From Treponema sp. (lineage in GTDB: Bacteria > Spirochaetota > Spirochaetia > Treponematales > Breznakiellaceae): DNA of 44,360 nucleotides. This document shows, piece after piece, positions 8,754 to 17,299 of this stretch. The stretch covers positions 1 through 44,360 of the forward strand of contig JAIRSU010000124.1 in the NCBI GenBank assembly GCA_031255285.1. Direction: 5' to 3'. The first letter of the stretch is position 1. Every line of letters starts with the position of its first letter. The translations under genes were made by a program, and so were the position numbers. A model generated the notes under the pieces. The model was given only the letters and a program-made list of their open reading frames with translations. It was not told the DNA's origin and did not search any database.

Positions 8754-9810
8754 CGAAAATATATCAACCGTTCTTGTTGTCGATGATGTTGATGTCAATG
8801 TGATGATACTCGAAGAGATCCTTCAGACTGATTATAATATTATCAGTGCAAGTAACGGAAAGGAAGCTCTCGAATTGCTATGGAGCAGAGAGACTCTTCC
8901 TAAAATCGTCCTGCTTGATGTCAATATGCCTGAAATGAATGGTTTCGAGACTATAAAAAGGATAAAGGATGACCCGAAACTTCGACGTATTCCCGTCATC
9001 TTCATTACGACGTTGGACGAAGAAAGCAGAGCGCTTGCGGCGGGTGCCGTCGATTTTATATCGAAACCCTTCAAAGAAGACGTGGTAAAACTGAGGGTAA
9101 AAAATCAGATAGAGCTGAAGAATTACAGTGACAGTCTCGAAGAAATGGTTGCCGAGAAGACCAAGGAGATTACTACGTCTCTCGATGCTATGCTCGAGGC
9201 AATGGCGAATATCATCGAATACCGTAACCTCGAATCCGGTAGTCACGTCAAGCGGGTACAACTTTACTCAAAAGTTTTGATTGATCACATCATGAATAGG
9301 TCTTCGCACTACCCCGAATATGCCTACCAGCTTATGCTTCTTGAACCGGAAATCATCGTGAAATCCGTTGCCCTTCACGACGTGGGGAAAATAGGCATAC
9401 CGGATAAAATCCTATTAAAACCGGGCAGGCTCGACCCCGGAGAATTCGACATCATGAAGACGCACACAACTATCGGCAAGAAAATAGTTGAATCCATCTT
9501 GATCGATAAGAAAACCATCCATCTTCAGCATTATCGGGACATTGCCTATTGCCACCACGAACGATTTGACGGTAAAGGTTATCCACGCGGTATAAATGGT
9601 TACGACATACCACTTGTCGCTCGTGTTACTTCAATCGCTGATGTTTACGACGCGCTGGTCTGCGCCCGTGTCTACAAAGCCGCCTTTTCCTTTGATGATG
9701 CCGTAAAAATCATAATGGACGGGAGCGGCACGCAATTTGATGCTCAACTCTGCAAAGCAATGTTTGAGATTCAAGACAAGTTCAGAGCTATTGCTGAAGA
9801 GCACAAATAG
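8746..9810 (+). CDS. Response regulator with HD-GYP c-di-GMP phosphodiesterase domain
   Basis: A 354-residue protein starting at the ATG of MGNENIST, which overlaps the end of the Hpt gene; a TTG three codons earlier is a less likely start. The receiver has acceptor Asp58 in IVLLDVNMPEMNG and Lys in FISKPF. A short coiled linker (SLEEMVAEKTKEITTSLDAM) leads to the HD-GYP domain: HDVGKIGIPDKILLKPG, HH in AYCHHERFDGKGYPRGI and ITSIADVYDAL-type metal-site residues. Such enzymes hydrolyse c-di-GMP. The receiver is probably fed by the Hpt protein. It faces the flagellar operon tail to tail. Confidence 0.94.
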   Translation: MGNENISTVLVVDDVDVNVMILEEILQTDYNIISASNGKEALELLWSRETLPKIVLLDVNMPEMNGFETIKRIKDDPKLRRIPVIFITTLDEESRALAAGAVDFISKPFKEDVVKLRVKNQIELKNYSDSLEEMVAEKTKEITTSLDAMLEAMANIIEYRNLESGSHVKRVQLYSKVLIDHIMNRSSHYPEYAYQLMLLEPEIIVKSVALHDVGKIGIPDKILLKPGRLDPGEFDIMKTHTTIGKKIVESILIDKKTIHLQHYRDIAYCHHERFDGKGYPRGINGYDIPLVARVTSIADVYDALVCARVYKAAFSFDDAVKIIMDGSGTQFDAQLCKAMFEIQDKFRAIAEEHK

Positions 9811-9840
9811 GGAAAAGGATATTCTTTTTTTGACGCAGGA

Positions 9841-9880
9841 GGGGGGGAAGGGATGATTCCCTTACTCCCTGTATATTTTC
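9841..9880. terminator. Probable bidirectional terminator between the HD-GYP gene and fliH
   Basis: AAGGGA and TCCCTT form a six-base stem around TGAT at 9848-9863, and a G7 tract (9841-9847) can extend pairing with ACTCCC. Downstream on the plus strand comes TATATTTTCTT; on the minus strand an A/T-rich run lies further off. It sits in the 81-base gap between convergent genes, where a shared terminator is expected. Confidence 0.5.
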
Positions 9881-9891
9881 TTATCTAGCCC

Positions 9892-10830
9892 TTATGATTT
9901 TTTCAGTTTCGTCTTGATAGGAGAAATTTCCAGAATTTTCGATTCAAGCTCCGCTAGTTGTGAAGAGATGCGAGCATCTATTTCACCGAAATCCGTCTCA
10001 ATCATACATCCGCCCTGATCTACAGACGAGTCTTCCTGTACCTGTATAGAGGACGCACCTTCGGCAAGGCGGATGAAGTCTTTGATATGCTCGGAGGTGA
10101 GTTTGGCATCTGCCATGTTAACATGGATAATGACATCACCTTTGCCTTTGACTTTACGGAGAGCCTGCATCACGTTGGAGATGATGACTTGACGCTGGGT
10201 TTCGGAGATGACCTTGACGACCTTACGAGAAACGAGAAGCACGAGGTCAATGATTTGTTGTTCTGTTTCCGCGAGTATTTCGGCGCGTTTGTCTTGAGCG
10301 CGCTCAAGCATAATCTGAGTTCGCTGAACGAGGCGCTCCACCTCGGCTTTGCCTGTATTGAAGCCTTCCTCTCTACCTGCTCGAAAGCCTTGTTCCTGTG
10401 CTTCTTTCTTTTGACCTTCAAATGCCGCGTGTGCGGTTGCCCCAATCTCCGCCGCTTTCTGCCTAGCATTTGTGAGAATGGCTTCCGCATTGTCTTCAGC
10501 TTGGCGCTTGATAATTTGGGCTTCTTCGGTTTTACGCTTCACCTCTTGGAAGGCGGCATTTTCGGCAGCTTTGATGATTCCATCCGACTCCATCTTCGCG
10601 GATATCATAAGTGCTTCTTTTTCCGCGGCCCATTGGACCCTGAATGCCTCAGCCTCCTTGCGGAGATCGTCGGCCGTGGGACCATCGTAAGCATCCTCTT
10701 TTTTGTCCGATTCTTCGGCTTCTTCTGGTTCCGCGAGATGCGATAATTCGGGAAACGCATGAGGAGGTTCAATCTGAATTTTCTCTGCTACGGGATTAAC
10801 TTCCCCGTATCTAAAAACCGCTTTTGCCAA
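9892..10830 (-). CDS. fliH: Flagellar assembly protein FliH
   Basis: A 312-residue protein starting at TTG; AAGGAG lies eight bases upstream and fixes that start. A long charged coiled coil (residues 55-160) contains the FliH/YscL pattern of EQGFRAGREEGFNTGKAEVE, and the C-terminal globular domain (DLVLLVSRKVVKVISETQRQ) is the part that holds the ATPase FliI. FliH controls FliI at the export gate of the flagellar type III apparatus. fliI normally follows, but here the operon stops and the next gene is convergent. A 217-base gap separates it from fliG, unusually wide for this operon. Confidence 0.93.
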   Translation of the reverse strand: MAKAVFRYGEVNPVAEKIQIEPPHAFPELSHLAEPEEAEESDKKEDAYDGPTADDLRKEAEAFRVQWAAEKEALMISAKMESDGIIKAAENAAFQEVKRKTEEAQIIKRQAEDNAEAILTNARQKAAEIGATAHAAFEGQKKEAQEQGFRAGREEGFNTGKAEVERLVQRTQIMLERAQDKRAEILAETEQQIIDLVLLVSRKVVKVISETQRQVIISNVMQALRKVKGKGDVIIHVNMADAKLTSEHIKDFIRLAEGASSIQVQEDSSVDQGGCMIETDFGEIDARISSQLAELESKILEISPIKTKLKKS

Positions 10831-10982
10831 AATGGATTCTCCTTATTACATACTCCAAGTACGATTCATATCGTTAATCCCTGCCTTATCATCATTCAAA
10901 ACAGCCAAATCCTCTGTATTAATAACAATCAGTTCTTACAGATTTCGCTCTATTTACACAATTGATACAGAAGGACAATTGG

Positions 10983-10995
10983 GACAACAGTTGTC
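10983..10995. promoter_or_regulatory. 13-base palindrome in the fliG-fliH gap
   Basis: GACAACAGTTGTC is a perfect six-base inverted repeat around one base, in the AT-rich 10831-11047 gap inside the flagellar operon. The minus strand reads TTGACAACTGTTGTC, so a possible -35 box overlaps it, but no good -10 box follows at the right distance. It may be an operator for separate control of fliH. No gene is seen in the gap. Confidence 0.3.
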
Positions 10996-11047
10996 AAAAT
11001 AATCTTTACAATAATTTTTCTTGAAGTGTATTTTTGCATCCTCACGA

Positions 11048-12097
11048 CTACACGACCAGCTCATCCTCGCCAACACGAGAAACAACGATTTCGCCTGCGT
11101 CTTCAAGCCGCCGGATAATCGATACTATCTTCTGTTGGGCTTCTTCCACGTCTTTCAATCGCACAGGACCCATAAACTCCATATCTTCCTTCAACATAGC
11201 ACCTGCGCGCTTACTCATGTTCTTGAAAATTTTGTCCTGTACCTCCTGGTCAACGGACTTGAGCGCCTTTGCCAGCTCTTGACCGTCAACCTCACGCATG
11301 ACTTTCTGAATCGCTTTATCGTCGAGCATAACAATATCCTCGAATACAAACATACGCTTTTTAATTTCCTCGGCAAGCTCCGGGTCTTCGTCTTCGAGCG
11401 ATTCGATGATTTGTTTTTCAGAAGCACGGTCAACAAGGTTAAGAATCTCGACGATACTTGGCACACCACCTGCGGCCGTGTAGTCTTCGCTGGACAGAGT
11501 AGAGAGTTTCTTTTCAAGCACCCGCTCCACCTCTCGCAGAACCTCCGGACTGGTACGGTCCATCGTGGCGATACGTCGCGCAACATCACTCTGCACCTCG
11601 TTAGGCAGGTTTTGTAAAATCACAGATGCCTTGTTTGGCTCAAGATAAGCCAGAATTAGGGCGATAGTCTGTGGATGCTCTTGTTGAATGAAGTTAAGCA
11701 GATGCGCTGGATCGGTACGCCTGATGAAGTCAAACGGGCGCACTTGGAGACTGGACGTGAGTCGGTTAATGATGTCAACGGCTTTCTGATTACCGAGTGC
11801 TTTTTCCAGAAGTTCGCGAGCGTAATCAATGCCACCAGTAGATATGAACTGATTCGCCAGCATCAGCTCTTGAAATTCCTGCAATATAGCATCTTTCTGC
11901 TCCGGCTCTATGGTTTCGAGTCGAGCGATTTCAAACGTGATTGTTTCGATTTCATCTTCCCTGAGATATTTGAATATTTCAGCAGAAATTTCAGAACCGA
12001 TAGTTACCAAGAAAATGGCGGCCTTCTGTCTGCCGTTTAAATCCTTCCCCGTCTTTTTCTTATTACCATGAGCTTCTTCATGTTCGATCTTTGCCAC
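11048..12097 (-). CDS. fliG: Flagellar motor switch protein FliG
   Basis: A 349-residue protein, full length for the family. It has the N-terminal domain that binds FliF (LNGRQKAAIFLVTIGSEISA), the middle armadillo domain with EHPQTIALILAYL (the EHPQ motif) and the C-terminal torque domain with the charged helix DDKAIQKVMREVDGQELAKAL that meets the stator. It forms the rotor ring on FliF in the cytoplasm and sets rotation direction. It starts at GTG, three bases after the fliF stop, with GAGGAG just upstream, so it is translated together with fliF. Confidence 0.97.
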   Translation of the reverse strand: MAKIEHEEAHGNKKKTGKDLNGRQKAAIFLVTIGSEISAEIFKYLREDEIETITFEIARLETIEPEQKDAILQEFQELMLANQFISTGGIDYARELLEKALGNQKAVDIINRLTSSLQVRPFDFIRRTDPAHLLNFIQQEHPQTIALILAYLEPNKASVILQNLPNEVQSDVARRIATMDRTSPEVLREVERVLEKKLSTLSSEDYTAAGGVPSIVEILNLVDRASEKQIIESLEDEDPELAEEIKKRMFVFEDIVMLDDKAIQKVMREVDGQELAKALKSVDQEVQDKIFKNMSKRAGAMLKEDMEFMGPVRLKDVEEAQQKIVSIIRRLEDAGEIVVSRVGEDELVV

Positions 12098-12100
12098 ACG

Positions 12101-13804
12101 CTACTCCTCTAAAAGCCACGTTCTAATGAGCGAGGCCACATCCTCCGGATGTTCCCTTGCGGTATTTGCGATGCTTTCCTGTAAGTCGAGACGATTCCGT
12201 TCCTCCACCGACATGGTAACCTGCACCTCATCTTCCTCTGCCTGCATGAGGGCGTTTTCACGCAGTTCCTGCTCGCGGCGTGCGCGAGCGTCTTCATCTG
12301 CTCTTCTACGGCGCTCAATTTCCCGCGAGATAATACGAAAAATGAAGAACGACAAGAGAAGAAGCAATAACCCGGCGAGAAGAAGTATGAAGACAAGCCG
12401 CATCTGTCTTTGTTTGAAATACGCCATATCCTCTTCGGCAAATTGCACCGACCTGTCTATTTGAATACTCTGGACGGAGACTGAATCTCCACGTGCCGCA
12501 TCGTAACCTACTGCATTTTGAATCAACGCGGTCGCTGAACGAAGTTGTTCGTCAGAAACTGGCGTATACTCTCGCTCAATGGACCCGTTCGTTATAACAG
12601 GGGTACCTTTTTCGTCTCTTTTGATTTTCCATACACCGTCTATGTTCGCAGAGATTGTTATACGATCAATATTCGGTGTCTTCTCCTCCTGTGTAGTACG
12701 CTCGCCGATTTCCTCATTTTGAACCAGTGTCTTCTGTGTTACTTCTCCATTGAGGTTGCTCATGTCTCTGTACGCAGGCGGGGTCTGACCTTCCATCCCT
12801 GACGGTCCTTCGGGATTGAAACCTGTACCAATCCATGTGGTTTCTGATGTAGTTTTTGAGCGAGTTACAGACTCCTGTATTTTAGAATCGTCGTAGGAAA
12901 GACCTGGCGTCCGCGGCTGTACCACGTAGGGGATGTATTCCCTGGTACTGACCGCCCTTTTTGACAAGTCCATGTCAATTTTGATATTAAGGTCACGCAC
13001 ACGCGCAGAAGAGAAGATACTTTGCAAAGACGAAAGAACGCGGGCGCGATATTCGGCTTCCAATGCACGAATCATCTTCTGTCCTCGTTCCACGAGAGAG
13101 ATTCTGTCCATCTCCGCCATACCTGCGAAGTCATTCAATATATTTCCACTCTGGTCGGATATGGTGATATTTTCATCTTGGAGACCAGCAACCGCGGTCT
13201 TCAACAATTTCTGTATACCCTCAATTTTCTTGCGATTTTGGGTGATATCGCTTCCTGGTTTAGGAAATATGGTAACACTTGCAGACACAGGGTTCTGGTC
13301 GGACTCAAAAAGCGTCCGTTCTGGCATGACTAGCGTAACGTTGGCATCGTCCACATCATCAAGGGCTTTAATGTGATCGGTTACCATCTGGGTAATTGCC
13401 CTCTGAAGATTCACATTACGCTCGAAGTCAGTGATGGTCCACCTGTCACGGTCAAAGATAGCCCATGGGTCGGTACCGGACGGGATAAGGTCTTCACGGA
13501 TAAGGAGAGAACGTATCCGACGCGCAGTCTGCTCATCCGGCACCATGATGATACCGGCCGAAGACACACTTGTTCTTACTCCCTCCGCGTTTATCCGAGT
13601 GATAATACGATCCTGCGTATCAACATCACGGATAGGCGCATCAATAACGGGTACCATAGTCGGGCTTGCCGAAATCGAAAAAAGCGCCACAATACCCGCA
13701 ATCACCATAACGATAATACCTGCTAGTATGAGCTTCTGTACTAGAGACCATTTTCTCCATTGGGTTTTTATATTATCAAAAAACTTTTTCAGCCATTCAG
13801 GCAC
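12101..13804 (-). CDS. fliF: Flagellar MS-ring protein FliF
   Basis: A 567-residue protein. An N-terminal membrane helix (LVQKLILAGIIVMVIAGIVA) leads to the YscJ/FliF ring-building domains (VPVIDAPIRDVDTQDRIITR; GTDPWAIFDRDRWTITDFE), a low-complexity periplasmic stretch, a second membrane helix (LVFILLLAGLLLLLLSFFIF) and the cytoplasmic tail that binds FliG. I place the start at the GTG of MPEWLKKFFDN because GGGAGGG lies directly upstream. An ATG four codons earlier and a TTG 30 codons earlier have no ribosome site and add residues not typical of the family. It assembles first and anchors the flagellar base. Confidence 0.95.
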   Translation of the reverse strand: MPEWLKKFFDNIKTQWRKWSLVQKLILAGIIVMVIAGIVALFSISASPTMVPVIDAPIRDVDTQDRIITRINAEGVRTSVSSAGIIMVPDEQTARRIRSLLIREDLIPSGTDPWAIFDRDRWTITDFERNVNLQRAITQMVTDHIKALDDVDDANVTLVMPERTLFESDQNPVSASVTIFPKPGSDITQNRKKIEGIQKLLKTAVAGLQDENITISDQSGNILNDFAGMAEMDRISLVERGQKMIRALEAEYRARVLSSLQSIFSSARVRDLNIKIDMDLSKRAVSTREYIPYVVQPRTPGLSYDDSKIQESVTRSKTTSETTWIGTGFNPEGPSGMEGQTPPAYRDMSNLNGEVTQKTLVQNEEIGERTTQEEKTPNIDRITISANIDGVWKIKRDEKGTPVITNGSIEREYTPVSDEQLRSATALIQNAVGYDAARGDSVSVQSIQIDRSVQFAEEDMAYFKQRQMRLVFILLLAGLLLLLLSFFIFRIISREIERRRRADEDARARREQELRENALMQAEEDEVQVTMSVEERNRLDLQESIANTAREHPEDVASLIRTWLLEE

Positions 13805-13901
13805 ATTCCCTCCCATCGTAGGGAGCAGGAGCAAGGTTTTTGTCAACTTGAAAATGATAGACAGTATGTAGTAACAATATAACCCAACTCCCAATTCCCA
13901 A

Positions 13902-14276
13902 CTATCTAGTATTAATTAAATCTCTCCACCCCTGGACCAAACGGTTTAGCACTGTACGCGTAATATTCAACGACATAGATGCCTTTGCCTGCGCTATAGT
14001 TATATCATGAATATCCACAGCATCCGGGTCAACGATGGCGGACTGTATCAATTCGCTGGAAAACTGCTCCTGCGCACTTACCTTGTCCAATGCCTTGAGC
14101 ATCATCTCGTCAAAAGAACCATCTCGCGTAACGGCTTCCACACCGATTTTTTTGCCGATATCTATAATATCCCTGCCGGATGGAAACAGTCCCGTATGAG
14201 GCTTTATGTGTTTCGGATTCGTCACCGCAAGCGTGGACGTATCTACTGAAATTAAACTGGGTGGCATTAGTGTCAT
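13902..14276 (-). CDS. fliE: Flagellar hook-basal body protein FliE
   Basis: A 124-residue protein, somewhat longer at the N-terminus than the usual 100-110. The C-terminal half carries the family signature: VDIHDITIAQAKASMSLNIT then RTVLNRLVQGWRDLINTR. FliE joins the MS ring to the proximal rod. AAGGAATAAATA precedes the ATG. It lies between flgC and fliF as in most spirochaetes. Confidence 0.93.
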   Translation of the reverse strand: MTLMPPSLISVDTSTLAVTNPKHIKPHTGLFPSGRDIIDIGKKIGVEAVTRDGSFDEMMLKALDKVSAQEQFSSELIQSAIVDPDAVDIHDITIAQAKASMSLNITRTVLNRLVQGWRDLINTR

Positions 14277-14372
14277 TATTTATTCCTTAATATTTTAGAA
14301 AAGAAGTATTTGTTACTCGCCATTGATTAAAACTGTCAGACTCAAATTGCTAACGATACCTATTCCCACTTC

Positions 14373-14831
14373 CTACCTACTGCCGATTTCCAGCGCACGC
14401 TGAAACATTGATTTTGAACCTTCAATAATTGAGGCATTAGCTTCGTAGGCACGAGACGTGGCTATCATATCAACCATCTCTGTCACAATGTCAACATTAG
14501 GCATCTCTACATAACCAGCTTGAGTCCCATCCTTTATGGCATCCGGGTGAGTCGGGTCGTAGACAAGACGAGGTTTGGTGTTGTCTTTCTGTATCTCGAC
14601 CACGTGCACACCCGTACCACCACCATTATCCATATTTTCCGGCAGAAAAGGCGACCGCCAATAGGGACCCTCGGCACGCGGACGCATGATCACACGACTC
14701 CGACGAAAAGGTCCACCCTCAGCTGTACGGGTTGTAGACGCATTGGCGATGTTATCGGCAATCACATCGGAACGCAAACGTTCCGCGCTCAAACCAGTAC
14801 CAGCTATATTGATTGAATTAAATATTCCCAT
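14373..14831 (-). CDS. flgC: Flagellar basal-body rod protein FlgC
   Basis: A 152-residue rod protein. The N-terminal rod motif is SAERLRSDVIADNIANASTT and the C-terminal motif is MPNVDIVTEMVDMIATSRAY then EANASIIEGSKSMFQRALEI. These end helices pack together in the proximal rod. AAAGGAGACATAG gives a strong ribosome site. Gaps of about 100 bases on either side, in place of the usual near-contact, separate it from flgB and fliE. Confidence 0.96.
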   Translation of the reverse strand: MGIFNSINIAGTGLSAERLRSDVIADNIANASTTRTAEGGPFRRSRVIMRPRAEGPYWRSPFLPENMDNGGGTGVHVVEIQKDNTKPRLVYDPTHPDAIKDGTQAGYVEMPNVDIVTEMVDMIATSRAYEANASIIEGSKSMFQRALEIGSR

Positions 14832-14935
14832 CTATGTCTCCTTTTTTAGAGAGTTTGAGGGTGAGTATAGGAAACGACTCTCTGCTATAAACATCATTCG
14901 AAATGCTTATAACCAATCTCTCTACTCACTCTCGG

Positions 14936-15349
14936 CTATCCCCTTAACGCCAAATTCACCTGCGCGAACTCGAAAGTTTCGGCTTGGGCCAGCAAAGTAT
15001 AGAGCATCTGATTCTGCACGGACAACATCAACTCCTGCTCCACGTCAACATTATTACCATTATTTTTGGACTGACTTACATAGTCCAGAACACGACGCGG
15101 TTGAACGGTACGATAGTCTTTGGGACGCCAATTCGGAATATGTCTCTCATTCGTCAAGGCAAGCTCCAAAACAGGCTTCTGCTTTTCGGATTCAAGGGCA
15201 CGCTTCAATTCACTCTCAAAATTCACTTCAGAACGCTTGAAGTTTGGCACTTCCGCATTTGCTACATTATTCGCAATGACAGTCCGCCTCACTACACTGG
15301 CATCCATTGCACGATGGATGATATCCACAGTCTTCTCAAAATTAATCAT
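14936..15349 (-). CDS. flgB: Flagellar basal-body rod protein FlgB
   Basis: A 137-residue proximal-rod protein and the first gene of the operon. The start region contains RRTVIANNVANAEVPNFKRS, the rod-family N-terminal signature; the C-terminal helix contains LSVQNQMLYTLLAQAETFEF. The length is normal. It is secreted through the flagellar export gate and forms the rod with FlgC, FlgF and FlgG. Confidence 0.95.
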   Translation of the reverse strand: MINFEKTVDIIHRAMDASVVRRTVIANNVANAEVPNFKRSEVNFESELKRALESEKQKPVLELALTNERHIPNWRPKDYRTVQPRRVLDYVSQSKNNGNNVDVEQELMLSVQNQMLYTLLAQAETFEFAQVNLALRG

Positions 15350-15394
15350 TTTCTTACCATACCTCTATCCAAATATCGGCACATTTTAAAAATA

Positions 15395-15423
15395 ATTTTA
15401 TCATATTATGACGTTATACGCAA
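15395..15423 (-). promoter_or_regulatory. Candidate promoter of the flagellar operon
   Basis: On the minus strand TTGCGT (15423-15418), a 17-base spacer and TAAAAT (15400-15395) lie about 45 bases before flgB. The boxes resemble a housekeeping promoter, not a sigma-28 one. The left end of the IS1 remnant is only 43 bases further upstream. Confidence 0.45.
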
Positions 15424-15465
15424 GGGGTTTTTTGAATCTCCATGGTGAACAAATAAATTTTAGGT

Positions 15466-15992
15466 GGTAATCTACAAAGCATAATAAAGCGGTAACGACA
15501 ATAGCCATAGAAATCAAGTATCTCCATTGTCTAGCTTATATGACATAATCCAAAACGGGGGAAATACAAGGGTAAACAAAATTGCTGGTGTCCTCAATGC
15601 GGGTGTCAGTGTACAGTGGGCGTGAAATGACTTATCAATGATGCCTTTCCCGGGTCGTTGAGATGCCACAATCGTACTTGTCCGGAGAATTGGTATACGA
15701 AACATCAGTGTTGTATCGAAAAATCAGTATCACCGAAGTCTTAAAAGTCCTCAAATCAGGTAATATGAAATACATTCGAGAGAAAGCCGATATGATAGTC
15801 TTGAAATAACCGAGTTCTGAACATATGTGGTGGTGGAGAAGAAGTATAAGGTCTGGCTTATTTATGCATACCATCGGGAAAGCAGGGAAATCGTAGCGTA
15901 TATATGAGGAAATAGGAATAGACTATGAGCGGGTAGCGACAGATGGTTGAGACAGCTTCGTTTCAGTATTCGGGGACAACACAAAGGAAATA
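15466..15992 (+). mobile_element. Decayed IS1-family insertion sequence, copy 1
   Basis: Read with frameshifts and stops, the plus strand gives the landmarks of an IS1-type transposase in order: GKQNCWCPQCGCQC (zinc-finger start), RRIGIRNISVV, KISITEVLKVLKSGN, then YKVWLIYAYHRESREIVAYI (DDE core), then IGIDYERVATDG, a stop and DSFVSVFGDNTKEIK. At least four frameshifts or stops interrupt it. The left end GGTAATCTACAAAG matches that of the second copy at 41170. The 3' third, including the catalytic Glu region and right end, is missing; homology ends where the lacI-type gene stops. It is not functional. Confidence 0.75.
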
Positions 15993-15996
15993 AAGT

Positions 15997-17019
15997 TTAC
16001 CCTGAAAGCGTTAACCGTGCGACCGATGCACGTTCTATGAGCTTTATGGGTGTAACAATACGGGACGTGGTTTCCTTACCTTCAAGATAGTCCATCATGG
16101 TATTAGCGGCGATTCTACCACGTTCTTCGGTATCCTGGTGGATTGTGGTCAGGGGCGGGGTGAGTATTCTGCTAAAAAACAAGTCGTCGAATCCAATAAC
16201 TGAGACGTCTCCTGGGACATGGCGGTCACTCTGGATCAAACCGGCAATAAGACCAGCCGCGAGTATATCCGCGGTGGCAAAGACCGCAGTGATATCGGAA
16301 CGCCTACTCAACATCCGCCCTACCTCCATACCATCTTCAACAGTAATATCCTGTTGGTACACGTTCTTGCTGTTGAAAGCGATGCCATTTCTTTCAAGAC
16401 AGTCCTTGTATCCCCTAAAACGCTCCTTAATGACACCTTCCTCACCGTGAAAGAGTGGTGAGGCAAACACTATATTTCGGTGACCTTTTCTAACCAGATA
16501 CTCTGTCGCCATAAAACCGCCATGGAAGTCGTCGATACCTACATTAAATACCTTCCCGTTCTTCACGTAGCTGTCCAGCAGTACCAGCGGCTTATCCATT
16601 TCAAGGAGTCTTTCGAAAAAAGCGTCGTTAAAAAGGCCTGTCAAAATAACGCCGTCGAGATTCCAGTTGTTAAAAAGAGAGAACAGCTCTTGTTCATCCG
16701 CGACTGTGCGAATCATCATATAATACCCACGTTCTTGGATAGCTTTTTCAATACTCCCAAGCAAAGCCCCATGAAACGGATCTTGCATGAAACTCACAGC
16801 TTGGGAACGAAACAAATGATTGATTACCCCAATAATCCGGGATGACTTATTCACCAGAGAACGCGCCGACAGATTCGGCGTATAATGGTTACGGGCTATG
16901 ATGGCGTTAATACGGTTAATGGTCTCAGATGCCACACGAGAGTATCTTTTGTGAATTACATTTGATACTGTTGTAACACTGACCTTTGCTTCACGGGCGA
17001 TGTCTTTAATGGTTGCCAT
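15997..17019 (-). CDS. LacI-family transcriptional regulator
   Basis: A 340-residue repressor of normal length. The N-terminal helix-turn-helix ATIKDIAREAKVSVTTVSNV is followed by the hinge helix (NLSARSLVNKSSRIIGV) and a sugar-binding domain with KPLVLLDSYV, GVDDFHGGF-like IDDFHGG and DVSVIGFDDLFFSRIL near the ligand pocket. The effector is probably a sugar, but which one cannot be read. It follows the alcohol dehydrogenase on the same strand, 280 bases downstream of it, and has its own promoter (17033-17060). It likely controls itself or the neighbouring dehydrogenase. The IS1 remnant abuts its stop codon. Confidence 0.93.
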   Translation of the reverse strand: MATIKDIAREAKVSVTTVSNVIHKRYSRVASETINRINAIIARNHYTPNLSARSLVNKSSRIIGVINHLFRSQAVSFMQDPFHGALLGSIEKAIQERGYYMMIRTVADEQELFSLFNNWNLDGVILTGLFNDAFFERLLEMDKPLVLLDSYVKNGKVFNVGIDDFHGGFMATEYLVRKGHRNIVFASPLFHGEEGVIKERFRGYKDCLERNGIAFNSKNVYQQDITVEDGMEVGRMLSRRSDITAVFATADILAAGLIAGLIQSDRHVPGDVSVIGFDDLFFSRILTPPLTTIHQDTEERGRIAANTMMDYLEGKETTSRIVTPIKLIERASVARLTLSG

Positions 17020-17032
17020 ACACTTACTCTAT

Positions 17033-17060
17033 AGTATAAGCAAAAAAATTGCAATTACAA
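17033..17060 (-). promoter_or_regulatory. Candidate promoter of the lacI-type gene
   Basis: On the minus strand TTGTAA (17060-17055), a 16-base spacer and TATACT (17038-17033) stand just ahead of the gene. The leader would be only about 10 bases, with GAGTAAG as a weak ribosome site. Confidence 0.45.
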
Positions 17061-17092
17061 GAAAGGTTTGGCAACGACTCAAAAGCATCAGT

Positions 17093-17176
17093 CAGGCTTC
17101 GCCTATTTTACGACTTCCCACAGGGCATTGTTCGCATACGCCACTGTTCCCCGTCAGGCAGAGCCTGTTCTACGAC
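17093..17176 (+). repeat. REP-like dispersed repeat, copy A
   Basis: The copy starts CAGGCTTCGCCTATTTTACG, a small hairpin (AGGC-TTC-GCCT), and continues ACTTCCCACAGGGCATTGTT; a second part includes CCGTCAGGCAGAGCCTG. Related copies lie at 24368-24415, 24456-24481, 26649-26696 and 43686-43730. It sits in the 280-base gap between lacI and the dehydrogenase, where I see no gene. Confidence 0.6.
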
Positions 17177-17230
17177 CCAGTTTCATACCCGCTGGCATCC
17201 TATAGGGGCGAAAGGTTTATCTTAAAAGGA

Positions 17231-17293
17231 GAGTCTGCAAACAACGGACGGGACAGATGTTAATTTGTTCGTTATCGTGTAACTTGCAGACTC
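17231..17293. repeat. Perfect 10-base inverted repeat after the dehydrogenase gene
   Basis: GAGTCTGCAA (17231-17240) and TTGCAGACTC (17284-17293) are exact inverted copies 43 bases apart, just beyond the dehydrogenase stop codon. They could form a long-looped stem in the mRNA end or be paired protein sites. There is no T-run to make a standard terminator. Confidence 0.4.
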
Positions 17294-17299
17294 TTCTCT

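Noticed and set aside
10087-10746. 219-codon plus-strand frame opposite fliH
   Set aside because: Mirror of the charged coiled-coil codons of fliH, which is a clear family member on the other strand.
15635-15874. 79-codon minus-strand frame in the gap before flgB
   Set aside because: It lies across the IS1 remnant, whose plus-strand transposase traces explain the sequence.
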